A stretch of DNA of 64,000 nt from Euglena gracilis. Its lineage: Eukaryota > Euglenida > Euglenophyceae > Euglenales. The notes under the pieces are model-generated. The model did not search any database and was not told the origin of the DNA. It saw only the letters and a list, made by a program, of their open reading frames with translations. Below, one piece after another: positions 48,387-59,900 of this stretch. Both the position numbers and the translations under genes were made by a program. The stretch is taken from the NCBI GenBank assembly GCA_039621445.1, contig CP154956.1, forward strand, positions 16,285,508 through 16,349,507, given 5' to 3'. Position 1 is the first letter of the stretch; each line of letters begins with the position of its first letter.

Positions 48387-50063
48387 GGATCCGGTTTGGT
48401 TGGTCGGCTGAAGGGGGGGGGGGTTATAAGTGGGGGGGGGGTTATAAGTCCCGGAATTGTTGGTGAAAATCCGAACCCCAAAAATGACCCCGAAACCCTC
48501 CCAATTAGGCAATTTTTGGCAAATTTGGTCAAAAATGGCATTTTTGATGATGGTCGATCTCAAAAAAGGGCCAAAAAATCAGTTTTGGGAGGGTTTCCGG
48601 CCGAAAAAATCGTCCCCGGCGGCTTTCATTTTTCTTCCCCGAAGGGGGGGTTTATAAGTCCCGGTTTGGTTGGTCGGCCCGAGGGGGGGGTTAGTAAATG
48701 GTAGCCCTGGGTCTTTTTTTTTTTTTTTTTTTCTTCCGCTGTTGGTGTTGGTTCTTCGCATGGGGGGGGTTTCCAGTGTGGGGGTTTCCTCCTCTACATC
48801 CTACCTATGTCCAATGACCGGTAACCTGGGGTGGACGTTGGACATGGGGTTGTGACCAAAAAAGTGCCCTCCGACGGGGGGGGGGGGGGTGGTTGGACAA
48901 GGGGTCAAAAAAAAAATCGCGTCCCCTTCCAGCGTTTCGCGCTGAAAATTGGGCAATTTTGACAAATTTTTGCCCAAAAAGTACCAAAAATGGCACTTTG
49001 GTCAATTTTTGGCGGAGTTTTTTTTCGGCCCGGCCCTTCGCGCTGGGAACAAAATTTGGCCAAACCTCCGAAAAGGTGTCCTCCGACCGACCGGGGGGTG
49101 GTCGTTAGACATAGGGGATGCTTCCGTACCGTGTGCGGCACCGCGTGCACCGCGTGTGGCACCGCATGACAAGAATCAGGTACAAACCTGATATGACTGA
49201 ATGAGAGAAAAACACCCTCAAAAAAAAAAAGCGCCCATCACAAAATTGAAATAAAACAGCATTTTGAGTGAATTTGGTCGTTTTTAGGTGTTTTTGGCAC
49301 AAATCACCTGGTTTTGCCACCAGATCTCACCAAATCTGCACCAATGGTCACTGAATCTGTGCAAGTGGCCACAAAATGGCCAAACGTGGCCAAAAGGGGG
49401 GGGGGCAGTGGATAAAGGCAGTCAGAGGTGTCTTAAATTGGACACAAATGAGCAAAAAAAAAACAGCCCGAAGCGGCCAAAATTTGGTATAAATGAAACA
49501 AAAATGCAATCGAACAGCCAAAAGTGGTCTGATTTGCAAATGCAGCTCAAAGTGGCCAAAAGTGGCCAAAAGTGGTCCAAAATGGGTAAAAAAAAGCCTA
49601 AAAAAAAGTCCAAAAAAGCTTGCTGATTTGCAGGAAACCAGACAAAAATACAATGGAAGTCAACTACAGATGTGGTACTGGCGGAACTGTGTGAAAGTTG
49701 CACATTTGGAAATGATTCTTCGCACGCGGTGCGCCACGCGGTGCACGCGGTGCGGAATCACCCCCATAGGGGTTTGTTGGACATAGGGGGGGGGGGTTGC
49801 TTCTAGAAAAACAGTCAGCCACTCCTCCAGCGTGTGGTGAGGACAAGCCTCGGGGAAAATATCAGGAGACAACGTGTGGCGATAAGAGATAATTTGGGGG
49901 GGGGGCGTCAAAGACAGCCAGGAATGCACTTTTCTTGCTGGGTCACAAAAATTTGGAGTTTTGGTGAGAATGCGAATCGGCGCATTCCGGATGCAGAGTG
50001 CGCAAAAAAGGAAAAATTAGGATACCGGGGCAATGCGGTTGGGAATGGCGGACCCATTTTTGG

Positions 50064-50245
50064 TACCCCCCCCCAAGCCCAATGAACACTAAGGTGGCAT
50101 TCTAGATGGTCCGAACAGGGGGCGTTCATTGGGCATGGGGGTACAATTTCTGTGTAGATAAGGTATATGGTGGCAACCTAGACGGTCCGAACACCCCTGT
50201 TCATTGGGCAAGGGCGTTCATTGGGCATGGGGGGGGGGGGAGGTA
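50064..50245. mobile_element. TIR element, CCCAATGAAC family
   Basis: 182 bp, with the same ends and the same two internal GACGGTCCGAAC-like blocks as the element at 23257, aligning without large gaps. It lies 3.7 kb downstream of SDR A's stop; the other copy lies 4.0 kb downstream of SDR B's stop. Confidence 0.75.
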
Positions 50246-51085
50246 CCACAAGCTTTGGCTGCAAGTTGTTTCCCCCCTGTAAAACGATGACAACGCAGTT
50301 GGCCAAAAAAACGTGCAACTGTTCATAAGGCTGCCAACGACAAAAACTTCCTTCTTCGCCCGTCTGGGTGTGTTGGTGCAGGAACTAAACCCTGAGATAC
50401 AAATAAGCATATGCACCCGACAGAATCCCTGCTGGCCTAACGGAGACGAGAAGACAAGACGAGGCGAGAAGGCGGAGGAAAAGCAGTCTGGTCAAAATCC
50501 CCAACTGTGATGCCACTTAAGGGCGTTGGGAAACATCCGTCGTCACATCCCGATGGGGTCAGTATTTGTAATGTGGCATGCTTGCCGCAGGGGGCTCACG
50601 GTTGTAGACACCAGAGAATCTATGTGCTCATCTTCCTGCCTGCCCCCCACCCGGCCAGTTTCCTGGCTGAGATCTGCGGAGTTTTGTGGGCTGGTAAACA
50701 CCCCTCCCAAAAAATATAATATATTATTGTTATGTTATTTTATTATACTATTATATTATTATATTAGTGCATTATATTATATTATTATATTATTATTTAT
50801 TATACTATGAATTAACATTTATCATTTAATATATAATGATAAATATATAATATGTACCCCTCACCTGGCCGGGGCCAAACAATGTTCCCCCCAGCAACAG
50901 CCCTGTGAAGGAAATCAAGCAAGGCGGAAACTCCTGGATTGCCATTTTGAAAACAGCATATTTTGACAAAAAAAGGTTTGTCAAACAAGTGAGGCAGTGT
51001 CAATGTTAAATAGAGCGTCAGATGTGGGGGAAAAAAATCTGGAATGAAAAAAAGTGCATTTGGGGTCACTTCAGCGTTTGAAATT

Positions 51086-51314
51086 TACCTCCCCCCACCT
51101 TGTCCAAGGCACGCCCATGGCAATGAATGTGCCGTTGGTGTGGGGGAGGGGGGTGTCAACGACACGGTGTGTCATCGTGTCAACGAAACGGTGTGTCATC
51201 TTCACTGAACTTCAATAATAGTAAAAAAAAACTCCAGGTGGTGTTCCGGGAAAACGCCGTTGACACAGGGCGAACGGCATGATGTATCTTGGACAAGGAG
51301 GGGGGGGGGGAGGC
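51086..51314. mobile_element. Decayed TIR element, GTTGACACG family
   Basis: TACCTCC..CCTTGTCC at the left and GGACAAGG, G-run, AGG at the right, with internal GTGTCAACGACACGG blocks like those at 1620 and 1870. Confidence 0.6.
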
Positions 51315-51716
51315 ACCCAAACAACACCCCCAAATAGTGTGCTTCTTTCCCGGGCTTCACACACCTAAAACAGCTCCATTGTTATTTTGGGGGGCTTCAA
51401 GAGGCGTCGTTGTGCAAGTCCTTAGACCAGCTCTGGCTGTGGGTAAATGGAAACCCCCTCGACAACCATATGCATCCCACAAGACCAATTGGGGCCGATT
51501 GCACCAAATGGGACTTGCTGGGTCAGACCCCTTTGCTGCATAAATATTCGCACAACTGGTGAGGGGAGCATGGACAAAGGTTGCGTGGACGTCGAACAGG
51601 GGAGAGCCAAACGGGTCCAAGGGACAGCGCAGCGCGCACCTCGAGAGTTCTTTGACGGCAAGGACACACACTATGCAGATACAAACTCTAAAATTCCAAA
51701 ACTTTGTGTAAAACAG

Positions 51717-53184
51717 CCTGCTGTAGCCTGCTGTAGCCTGCTGTAGCCTGCTGTGGCCTGCTGTAGCCTGCTGTGGCCTGCTGTGGCCTGCTGTGGCCTG
51801 CTGTGGCCTGCTGTGGCCTGCTGTGGCCTGCTGTGGCCTGCTGTGGCCTGCTGTGGCCTGCTGTGGCCTGCTGTAGCCTGCTGTGGCCTGCTGTAGCCTG
51901 CTGTAGCCTGCTGTGGCCTGCTGTAGCCTGCTGTAGCCTGCTGTAGCCTGCTGTAGCCTGCTGTAGCCTGCTGTAGCCTGCTGTGGCCTGCTGTAGCCTG
52001 CTGTGGCCTGCTGTGGCCTGCTGTGGCCTGCTGTGGCCTGCTGTGGCCTGCTGTGGCCTGCTGTGGCCTGCTGTGGCCTGCTGTGGCCTGCTGTGGCCTG
52101 CTGTGGCCTGCTGTGGCCTGCTGTGGCCTGCTGTGGCCTGCTGTGGCCTGCTGTGGCCTGCTGTGGCCTGCTGTCGCCTGCTGTCGCCTGCTGTGGCCTG
52201 CTGTGGCCTGCTGTGGCCTGCTGTGGCCTGCTGTGGCCTGCTGTGGCCTGCTGTGGCCTGCTGTGGCCTGCTGTGGCCTGCTGTGGCCTGCTGTGGCCTG
52301 CTGTGGCCTGCTGTGGCCTGCTGTGGCCTGCTGTGGCCTGCTGTGGCCTGCTGTGGCCTGCTGTGGCCTGCTGTGGCCTGCTGTGGCCTGCTGTGGCCTG
52401 CTGTGGCCTGCTGTGGCCTGCTGTGGCCTGCTGTGGCCTGCTGTGGCCTGCTGTGGCCTGCTGTGGCCTGCTGTGGCCTGCTGTGGCCTGCTGTGGCCTG
52501 CTGTGGCCTGCTGTGGCCTGCTGTGGCCTGCTGTGGCCTGCTGTGGCCTGCTGTGGCCTGCTGTGGCCTGCTGTGGCCTGCTGTGGCCTGCTGTGGCCTG
52601 CTGTGGCCTGCTGTGGCCTGCTGTGGCCTGCTGTGGCCTGCTGTGGCCTGCTGTGGCCTGCTGTGGCCTGCTGTGGCCTGCTGTGGCCTGCTGTGGCCTG
52701 CTGTGGCCTGCTGTGGCCTGCTGTGGCCTGCTGTGGCCTGCTGTGGCCTGCTGTGGCCTGCTGTAGCCTGCTGTAGCCTGCTGTAGCCTGCTGTAGCCTG
52801 CTGTAGCCTGCTGTAGCCTGCTGTAGCCTGCTGTAGCCTGCTGTAGCCTGCTGTAGCCTGCTGTAGCCTGCTGTAGCCTGCTGTAGCCTGCTGTAGCCTG
52901 CTGTAGCCTGCTGTAGCCTGCTGTAGCCTGCTGTAGCCTGCTGTAGCCTGCTGTAGCCTGCTGTAGCCTGCTGTAGCCTGCTGTAGCCTGCTGTAGCCTG
53001 CTGTAGCCTGCTGTAGCCTGCTGTAGCCTGCTGTAGCCTGCTGTAGCCTGCTGTAGCCTGCTGTAGCCTGCTGTAGCCTGCTGTAGCCTGCTGTAGCCTG
53101 CTGTAGCCTGCTGTAGCCTGCTGTAGCCTGCTGTAGCCTGCTGTAGCCTGCTGTAGCCTGCTGTAGCCTGCTGTAGCCTGCTGT
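51717..53184. repeat. 10-bp minisatellite, about 146 units
   Basis: Uninterrupted array of CTGTRGCCTG. Units with A and G at the variable base are segregated: mixed to about 51990, nearly all G from 52000 to 52760 (two units with C near 52175-52185), then all A to the end. Because 10 is not a multiple of 3, G-type units give long open frames; these are not credible genes. Confidence 0.97.
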
Positions 53185-53943
53185 TTATAAACTTCGAAGG
53201 CGTTCGTGTGCCATGGCATCGCACACACACAAAGTACCTCCAGTCCCCCCCCCGTTGTCTGAAACGTGGGTGAGAACCAGGGTGGCAGTGCTTGGACAAA
53301 GAGAACAACAGGACTGAAAAAAAAAACAACAGGACTGGAAAAAAAATCAGGCGTTTGGCGCCAACAAAGGAAAAAACTCCTTCAGTTTTGGGTCCACTTT
53401 TTCGACTTGAACGGGGTCAGAAGCTTCTGTAGTATGGACAGTTTTTTTTGTGTGTCTCACAAAAATACTCGAAGAATGCTTCCAGGGAAGATGGCCTGAA
53501 AAAAGATGCCCCTTCCCCATATCCAATGAACACTTCAATGACAAAAGTTGCAATCCAAAGGGTGAGTGCTCCTTAGACTAGGGGGTTCGTTGGATGCGGG
53601 GGGGGGGGGGGTAAGAACAGACAGCTGTATGAGGTACAATATGTGACAAAAAAATGCCGGAAAATGTGGTTTGTGGTTTTCAGAAAATCGCAATGAAATA
53701 ACACATTCCCCCCCAAAAATTGCACATCTTCATTGGCAATTCTTTTCGGCAGGAATTCTTTTCGGCGAAGTGTGAACATCATGCTGTGGGTGTGCACTTG
53801 CGTGTGTGGGAAGTGGTTTGGTCTGGTCAACTGAAAATGGAGGTGGACCCTTCCACTCTGCTGAGAGATGGGACGCCTGCTTCAACTGGCAGGGCAAAGG
53901 CAGAGATTATAGATTGACCTTGCCTTTGTTGCATACGCACGCC

Positions 53944-53991
53944 TTAGTTGCCAGATGTGCAGGCGCTTGTGCCACCGTCCACCACTATCTC
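53944..53991 (-). CDS. SDR copy A, C-terminal exon
   Basis: Encodes EIVVDGGTSACTSGN and a TAA stop; acceptor CTG at -8..-6. A 10-bp repeat array ends about 0.76 kb downstream of this stop. Confidence 0.92.
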   Translation of the reverse strand, partial: EIVVDGGTSACTSGN

Positions 53992-56900
53992 AGTGGCAGT
54001 GGCCCAGAAGGGGCTGAGGAAGACCTGCAGCTGAACCCCCTTTCCCCTGCCATTCGGGAACAGCGCCAAAAATTGCGCCAAAAATTGCCCAGGCAATTTT
54101 TTGACCAACAAGCGGCTTTCTTCTTCAGTCCCAGATCCTTTGTCGGACATCCAGGTAATGAAAATTCGCACGTGCTGATACGGCCCCATCATTTAGGAGC
54201 TATGAAAATAATTATTCTGCCTTGGTTCATCAGCTAGTTGGTTGCAGGGGGTTTTTTTAAGACCGGGGGGGTCTTAAAAAGCACCCACCCACCCACCCCC
54301 TGGGGTGGGCCCCCGGGGGAGGGGGGGGGTCCCGGGGGACCCACCCACTTTTGCCCAATGGCCAAAAATGCTAAAAACAGCACCTTTTCAAAAAAATTTG
54401 GTGCCTTCGGCGACAAAAAAGATAAACCCACCAGCCCCTATACTCCACCCCCCCCGGTGGGAGCCTCCCCACCCCGGGGGAGGGGGTCCAAGACTAAAAA
54501 AAACCTCTGGTTGGTTGATATATGGCTGGTTGGTGTTAATGGATACAGGGGGGGGATAATTGATGTCGAAGGCCATCAGAAAAATTGCGAGAGAAATGCA
54601 GAAAATTGATATCGCGGATGTAAACATTTCTGCTGGATGGGACTCAGAGAATTCTCACTTCCACGATGATATTTTGTTTCATTTTGCAAACGTAGCCGTC
54701 ATGCATGTTTTTTCCCCAACAAAAAACGTCAAAAAAAACATGATTTTTGTAATCTTGCTTATGTTTGGGTTTCCGAAAATCGGCTTCAGGGATTGCGTAT
54801 AATTTGGGGTGGAATCCATTTTGGGTCCCTGAATGGCCCCGTTGATGTACTTTGCCTCGTCGCTGGCCAGGAAGACAACGGTATTTGCCACGTCCAAGGG
54901 CTCCCCCTGCTTGCCCCCTGGACAGCTGTTGGGCGCTGTCCCCAAACCGGCTCCTTGGGGATCCTGTCAACGTCCTGCTATCACAGGTGAGGCACAGTAC
55001 GGCGTACCCCGCAGTGGACCCCCCCTGGCTCTGGCGCTGATGATGAGAAACTGCAACGCGATGCTTTCCCTGGCGGGGCTGACAGGCTCAGAGGCACAAA
55101 GCAATGAAACAGTCCTTTCATTCGGGGAGGGCACGGTGTCCCCAAATAGGGGGGTGGAGTGAAGTTTATTGGTGGGGGGATCACAATGAGGACATGGCTT
55201 GGCTTGCCCCCCTTAGATGCACTTTGGCTTCTGTCTGGTTTAAGGCCTGGCGCTGCATTCCACTTCTGGCACTTTCTTCGGAGCAACTCCCAATAATTGT
55301 CCGACCATATTCACTGCGACATCAAACGTCCGTTTTGTGCTTTCCTTGCCCTTCCCCTCCCCCTTGAGTTTTTGGCTCCCCTTTCTTGCTGCTCCTGCTG
55401 CTGCTGCTGTTGCTGCTCGATTTCGTTCCCAAGAGGTGCTCGGGGTGGCAAGGGGCCTACTCCTCCACTGCGTGCCGGCGGGTACTGGTGTCACCTGCAG
55501 TGGGCCCTTTTTACCACCACAGCCTGCCGGGTCCCCCTGGGAAGGAAATGCTTTCCGCTGCTGCTTGCTGGGCTGCTGCTGTTGCTGCTGCTTCCCTTGG
55601 CCTGGCTTGCCCCCCCCCCTCCTGGGGGGGTCCAGCCCCAGACTCACCCACCCTCCCTCCCTCCCCTCCTGGGGGGGGGGGCCTTCTGAGTTTAAAAAAA
55701 AAGAGCCTGGGCACCGCGTAAGAAAAATTCCTTTAGGACCGAAGGAAAAACTTTTGATCAAACAATTGGCACAATTGAAGTACGAGAGAGGGGGGGGGGG
55801 TGGGTGGTCAGACCCTCCTTTCCCCCCCCTGGCGACCCCCACCCACCACCCACCCACCCACCCACCCACCCACCCACCCATGGAACTTTGGGGATTCCCA
55901 CACAGCCTTGGGGTGGTGAACACTTTCGGGGGAGAAACAAAGGGCGGACAGCCCCCGAGCCAGTAGGCGTCGCGCTGGGACCGCAGCTTCGACGGGTCCC
56001 GCCCACCGCACTGCGCGGCGACCCTTCCTACCCCGTTTACCACTTGACTGGTATCGCCATTCCTTCCCGGGGGGGGGGGGGGGGAGGAATGCCGTGCGGG
56101 ACTCGTGCGACAAAGTCCGGCTCCAAATCATCCGCACAAAAAAAAAAGCGCCGCGGCCTCTGCGCCAAGGAGTTGGCTCTCAGCGGCACTTCAGGGCCGC
56201 TGGGAGGGGAGGGGGCTGGGAACGCTTCGGGTCGTTTTCCCAATTTCGGCTTTTCGGCTTTTTTTGCCATTTTTCTCACATTTGGCTGGCAAAACCGCTT
56301 ATTCGACGTTTTCCCAAAAAAGCATTTTGTAACAAATCGGCTTCTGATGGGTGGGAACACGCCCAACCTTGAGGCGGGGGCGGGGGGAGCAGCGGGGTGG
56401 CCCAGCCCCGCGCCGATGGCGGCGCGGGTCACGAGCGGGGAGTCCACGTAGCCCACCTGGATGACGTTGCCGCGGATGCCCTTCTTGGCGAACTCGATGC
56501 CGGTCTGCTTCGTGAGCGTCTCGCTGCCGGCCTTGCCCGCGGAGTAGGACAGCCGCTGCTTGCCCAGCCCCAGGGCCGGACGTTCAGTGGGGGGGTGGGC
56601 AGCCTGGATGGTGGGACTGGGGGGGGGGGGGGGCCAGGAGCCCGGTCCCAAATTGCCGCTGGGTTTGGCAATTTGGGGCCGAACCAAATTGCCAAGTTTG
56701 TTTGGCAAATTTGGCAATTTGCCGAATTCCCCAAAGTCCCCAAACTTGGCAAATTTTGGCCAATTTGCCAAATGTGGCCAAAAGTCCACTGGTGAGTAGC
56801 ACCAAAGCCACTGATCGTTCCCAGGAACTGCCTGCGGTGTCTTACTAAGGCGGGGATTCCGGCAACGTCGCAGGAGGCAAGAAATGGGGTGGGTCAACCA

Positions 56901-59900
56901 CATCAAAACCTCCATGTGGTGAATTGCGCACCGCAGCGTGGTGAAGTGACGAGTGAGCACTTGCGCAGTGAGGAGCAAAAAAAAAAAATGTGTCGCGTGT
57001 TTTTTGAATGCAAAAAAAAATGGAGGGCCGTGGACAGCTGCTCAAAGCGTATGGAAGATTAGCTAAACGCATGCTCGCATTATCCTTGAAGCACACACAC
57101 GAACATGTGCGCGGTGTATGCGTGTGCGCTTTCTCAGTACCGGTGTGCAATTTGTTGAACATGTCGCCTAAAACTGACAGGTGCTGTTCAAAGGCTTGCC
57201 ATGTTTTTAGCAATAGGTGTTTCACTCTGCTCCATTGGTTCCAAACAAAAACTATCTGAAAGTTTCCGAGTTCCAGGCCCAGATCCACACGGCACCTCCC
57301 AGGACACGAACAGGCTCTGTTGAACCTCAATGGGATTCGCGTACACAATCATCAATCGGCCATGATTATATGGGAAAACGTGACTGCGTCCGTTCTGGTC
57401 CCTGGCCATGAATGGAAAGCGCAACCGGGGGGGGGGGGCATCATGGAGCGAGTGAACCTGGGGCCGAAGGCCATCCACATGCCCCCCTTCAACCCTTTGA
57501 GCTGCCTTTTGTTCCAGCCCTGCTGAAAAAAAATTGGGACCCAACCTGACCCTCCACGGATCACATCCCCCCTGCGGGGATTCGCCCGGGGGGGTCAGAC
57601 GTGGGGACGACGGCCGAGCCACCCCCAACCGAGGGACCCGCTGCCCGGCCCTGCCCATCCCCAGGGCGGCCTTGGTGGCGATGGTGCTAACGAAGACGAA
57701 GTTGCCCGCATGCCGTTCCCGACCTGCCCGCCCCCCAACTGGAAACCACTTCAGGCGTCCGAAGATTATCCTTTTTGAAGTGGCAAAGTATTCAACAATC
57801 CATCAATCATTCAAAAGCTCATAAAACAAAAAAGAACAAAAAAACAAAAAAAAGCAAATAAAATTATCCAAACCTTTTTCGATGAAGAAGCTTTGCCCAC
57901 AGTGGTGAGATAAAGATAAAGCATTGATTTGTCTTAATAGAGAAGACAAATTTCTTGATCTTTGGGAAAGCGTGTATGTTTGCAGGGCAGAAAATCTCAA
58001 ATGGGCTTAAAACAGGGGGGGGGTATGCAACAATGCAACAAGGCCCCTCAAAATATGCAATGCAAAAAAAATACAAAAAAAACCGCAAAAAAGCAAATTG
58101 CAGGCCAATTTCTTTTGGACCTCCCTGGGGCTGTACGTGGAAAATTTTTCAGTTTGCAACAGTAACCTCCCCCAATTTAAACCGACCTGTCAGTTTAGGA
58201 CTTTTGGGTTGGTGGAAATCCTGGGGGGTGTCGATTTGGACGGGGGGGGGGGGTCGGTTTCAGAGGGTGACTTCATGTTTCTCTTGTCACAGCCAATGTC
58301 TGTTACGCTTTCTGCCGTCCTGTCCTCTTTTGCTTGTGATGTGGAGATAAAGGAACCAAACAGCACTGCATCCGCTCACATTTCATGCTAAAATTACCAT
58401 TCGATGAGCCTGGACGCTCTTTCTGTTGGCGGCTTCCATTATTTTGTGCATGGTTGTCATCCCACTTGCCATGGGTCGGTTTATTTCTCATTTTGGTTGA
58501 AATTCTGCAATGGGTCGGTTTGGAAGGGTATGTCGGTTTAACAGGGGGGTCGGTTTTAATGAGGGGGGGGGGGTTATTGGCTATGCAACACGGTGCATGC
58601 TTTGGACAATTATTTGCACTTGTATCTACCAGGACACAAAAAAAAGCATAAGCAAAACAGCGCCTTGTGATGTGTTTTTAATAATAATAATAATAATAAA
58701 TGCCAAAAAAAAACCGAAAACATGCCACACCAAAGAAAGTGTGGTGCAAACTTGCAAAATGACATGGTTGGTTTGCCCAGTTGCATCCACGTGTACTTCA
58801 TTGTGCAACTACCGTGGATGTGAAATTGGTTAAAAATGCGTAATATGCAACTTCCATTTGTCTGGTGGAAGAGCAATTGGCCATAAAAAAAATTGGAGCG
58901 GTGTGGAACTTGGGGGGGGAACAAGTGTCCAGTGTGACAAGGGGGAGGAGGCAGGGTTTCTTTCCATTTTAAAAAAAAAACCAGTCAAATTAGTGTCCTT
59001 GTTGGGGAAAGGGCGAATTTTTGGGAATGGAACATCCAAAGCAAAAACGAAACAGAAATGGTTAAAAAAAAACTTTCTGGTGCTTCGTACCAGGATGGGA
59101 GAATCCTACCAAAACTGCCAGCCTAAAATTTGAAAAAAAATTGAAAAAGATGAAACCCAGGCCTAAGCAATGGCATGGGGGGGGGGGGGGGGGAAGGGCT
59201 GGATTTTAACGCTGCCTGAGCCGCTGGGGGGGGGGGGCTGCCCTCCACTTCAGGCGAGGCATGGCTGCCCTTGTGCCGGTCCAGCATGGGGGGCAGGAAG
59301 TGGTGCAGCAGTGGGGCCAGCCTGAGGCCTGGCCGCATTGTCCACCCCTGGCGACATACCTACCCCCCCCCCCGGGGAAACTGTCACCTGACAGGACCAG
59401 GGACCCTGACAACTTCCCGCACTGACAGGTTGGACAGTACCAAGGACCCTGACAGTATCTCGGGCATGACAGTTTCCCGGGGAGGGGCAAAAAAAAGCAA
59501 ACTACAGCAAGAGGGATTAATACCCATGGTGGAGGCTTGCCAAGAAATAAAGGTTGCAGTTGAAGCTACATCCCGGCTGCAAGATGCCATCCCGAGGCAG
59601 TGTGGGTTCTCAGCTCTTCCCCATTGTCCCTCCCTCCACCCCACCTCTGATGCGTCCCACGACTGACATGGGAATTACCCCACTGTTAGCAGTCTATTAA
59701 TGACTGAATTCATCCCCACACACATGGTTCGCCCCGCAAATCAGCTGCATTTTCATATGGCAATCAAGAAGCACAAATCCCCACGGGTTTTTTGGAGGGT
59801 GGGGACAAAGTGAAATCATCCTCGCCGTTGCAACCTCTCGCTTCCTCTTCTACACACAAAAAACTTGATAAAGTGGCCATGGACAAAGTGGCCATAGACA

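Larger units (their letters stand above)
39582..53943. other. Spacer between SDR copies A and B
   Basis: 14.4 kb with no SDR exon. It holds an 0.9-kb inverted-repeat element (40.5-41.4 kb), a trinucleotide block (42.35 kb), the possible acidic exon (44.3-44.5 kb), several C-run/G-run elements (47.5, 48.0, 50.1, 51.1 kb), an AT-rich stretch (50.71-50.86 kb) and the 10-bp repeat array (51.7-53.2 kb). Confidence 0.6.

Noticed and set aside
51357-53329. Open frames of 623 and 552 codons on the minus strand and about 250-270 on the plus strand
   Set aside because: They come from a 10-bp repeat that happens to lack stops. They are open in several frames and have no conserved start or flanking coding sequence.
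56397-56795. Plus-strand frame of 132 codons over the catalytic exon of copy A
   Set aside because: Antisense shadow of the conserved SDR exon; the SDR motifs are read on the minus strand.
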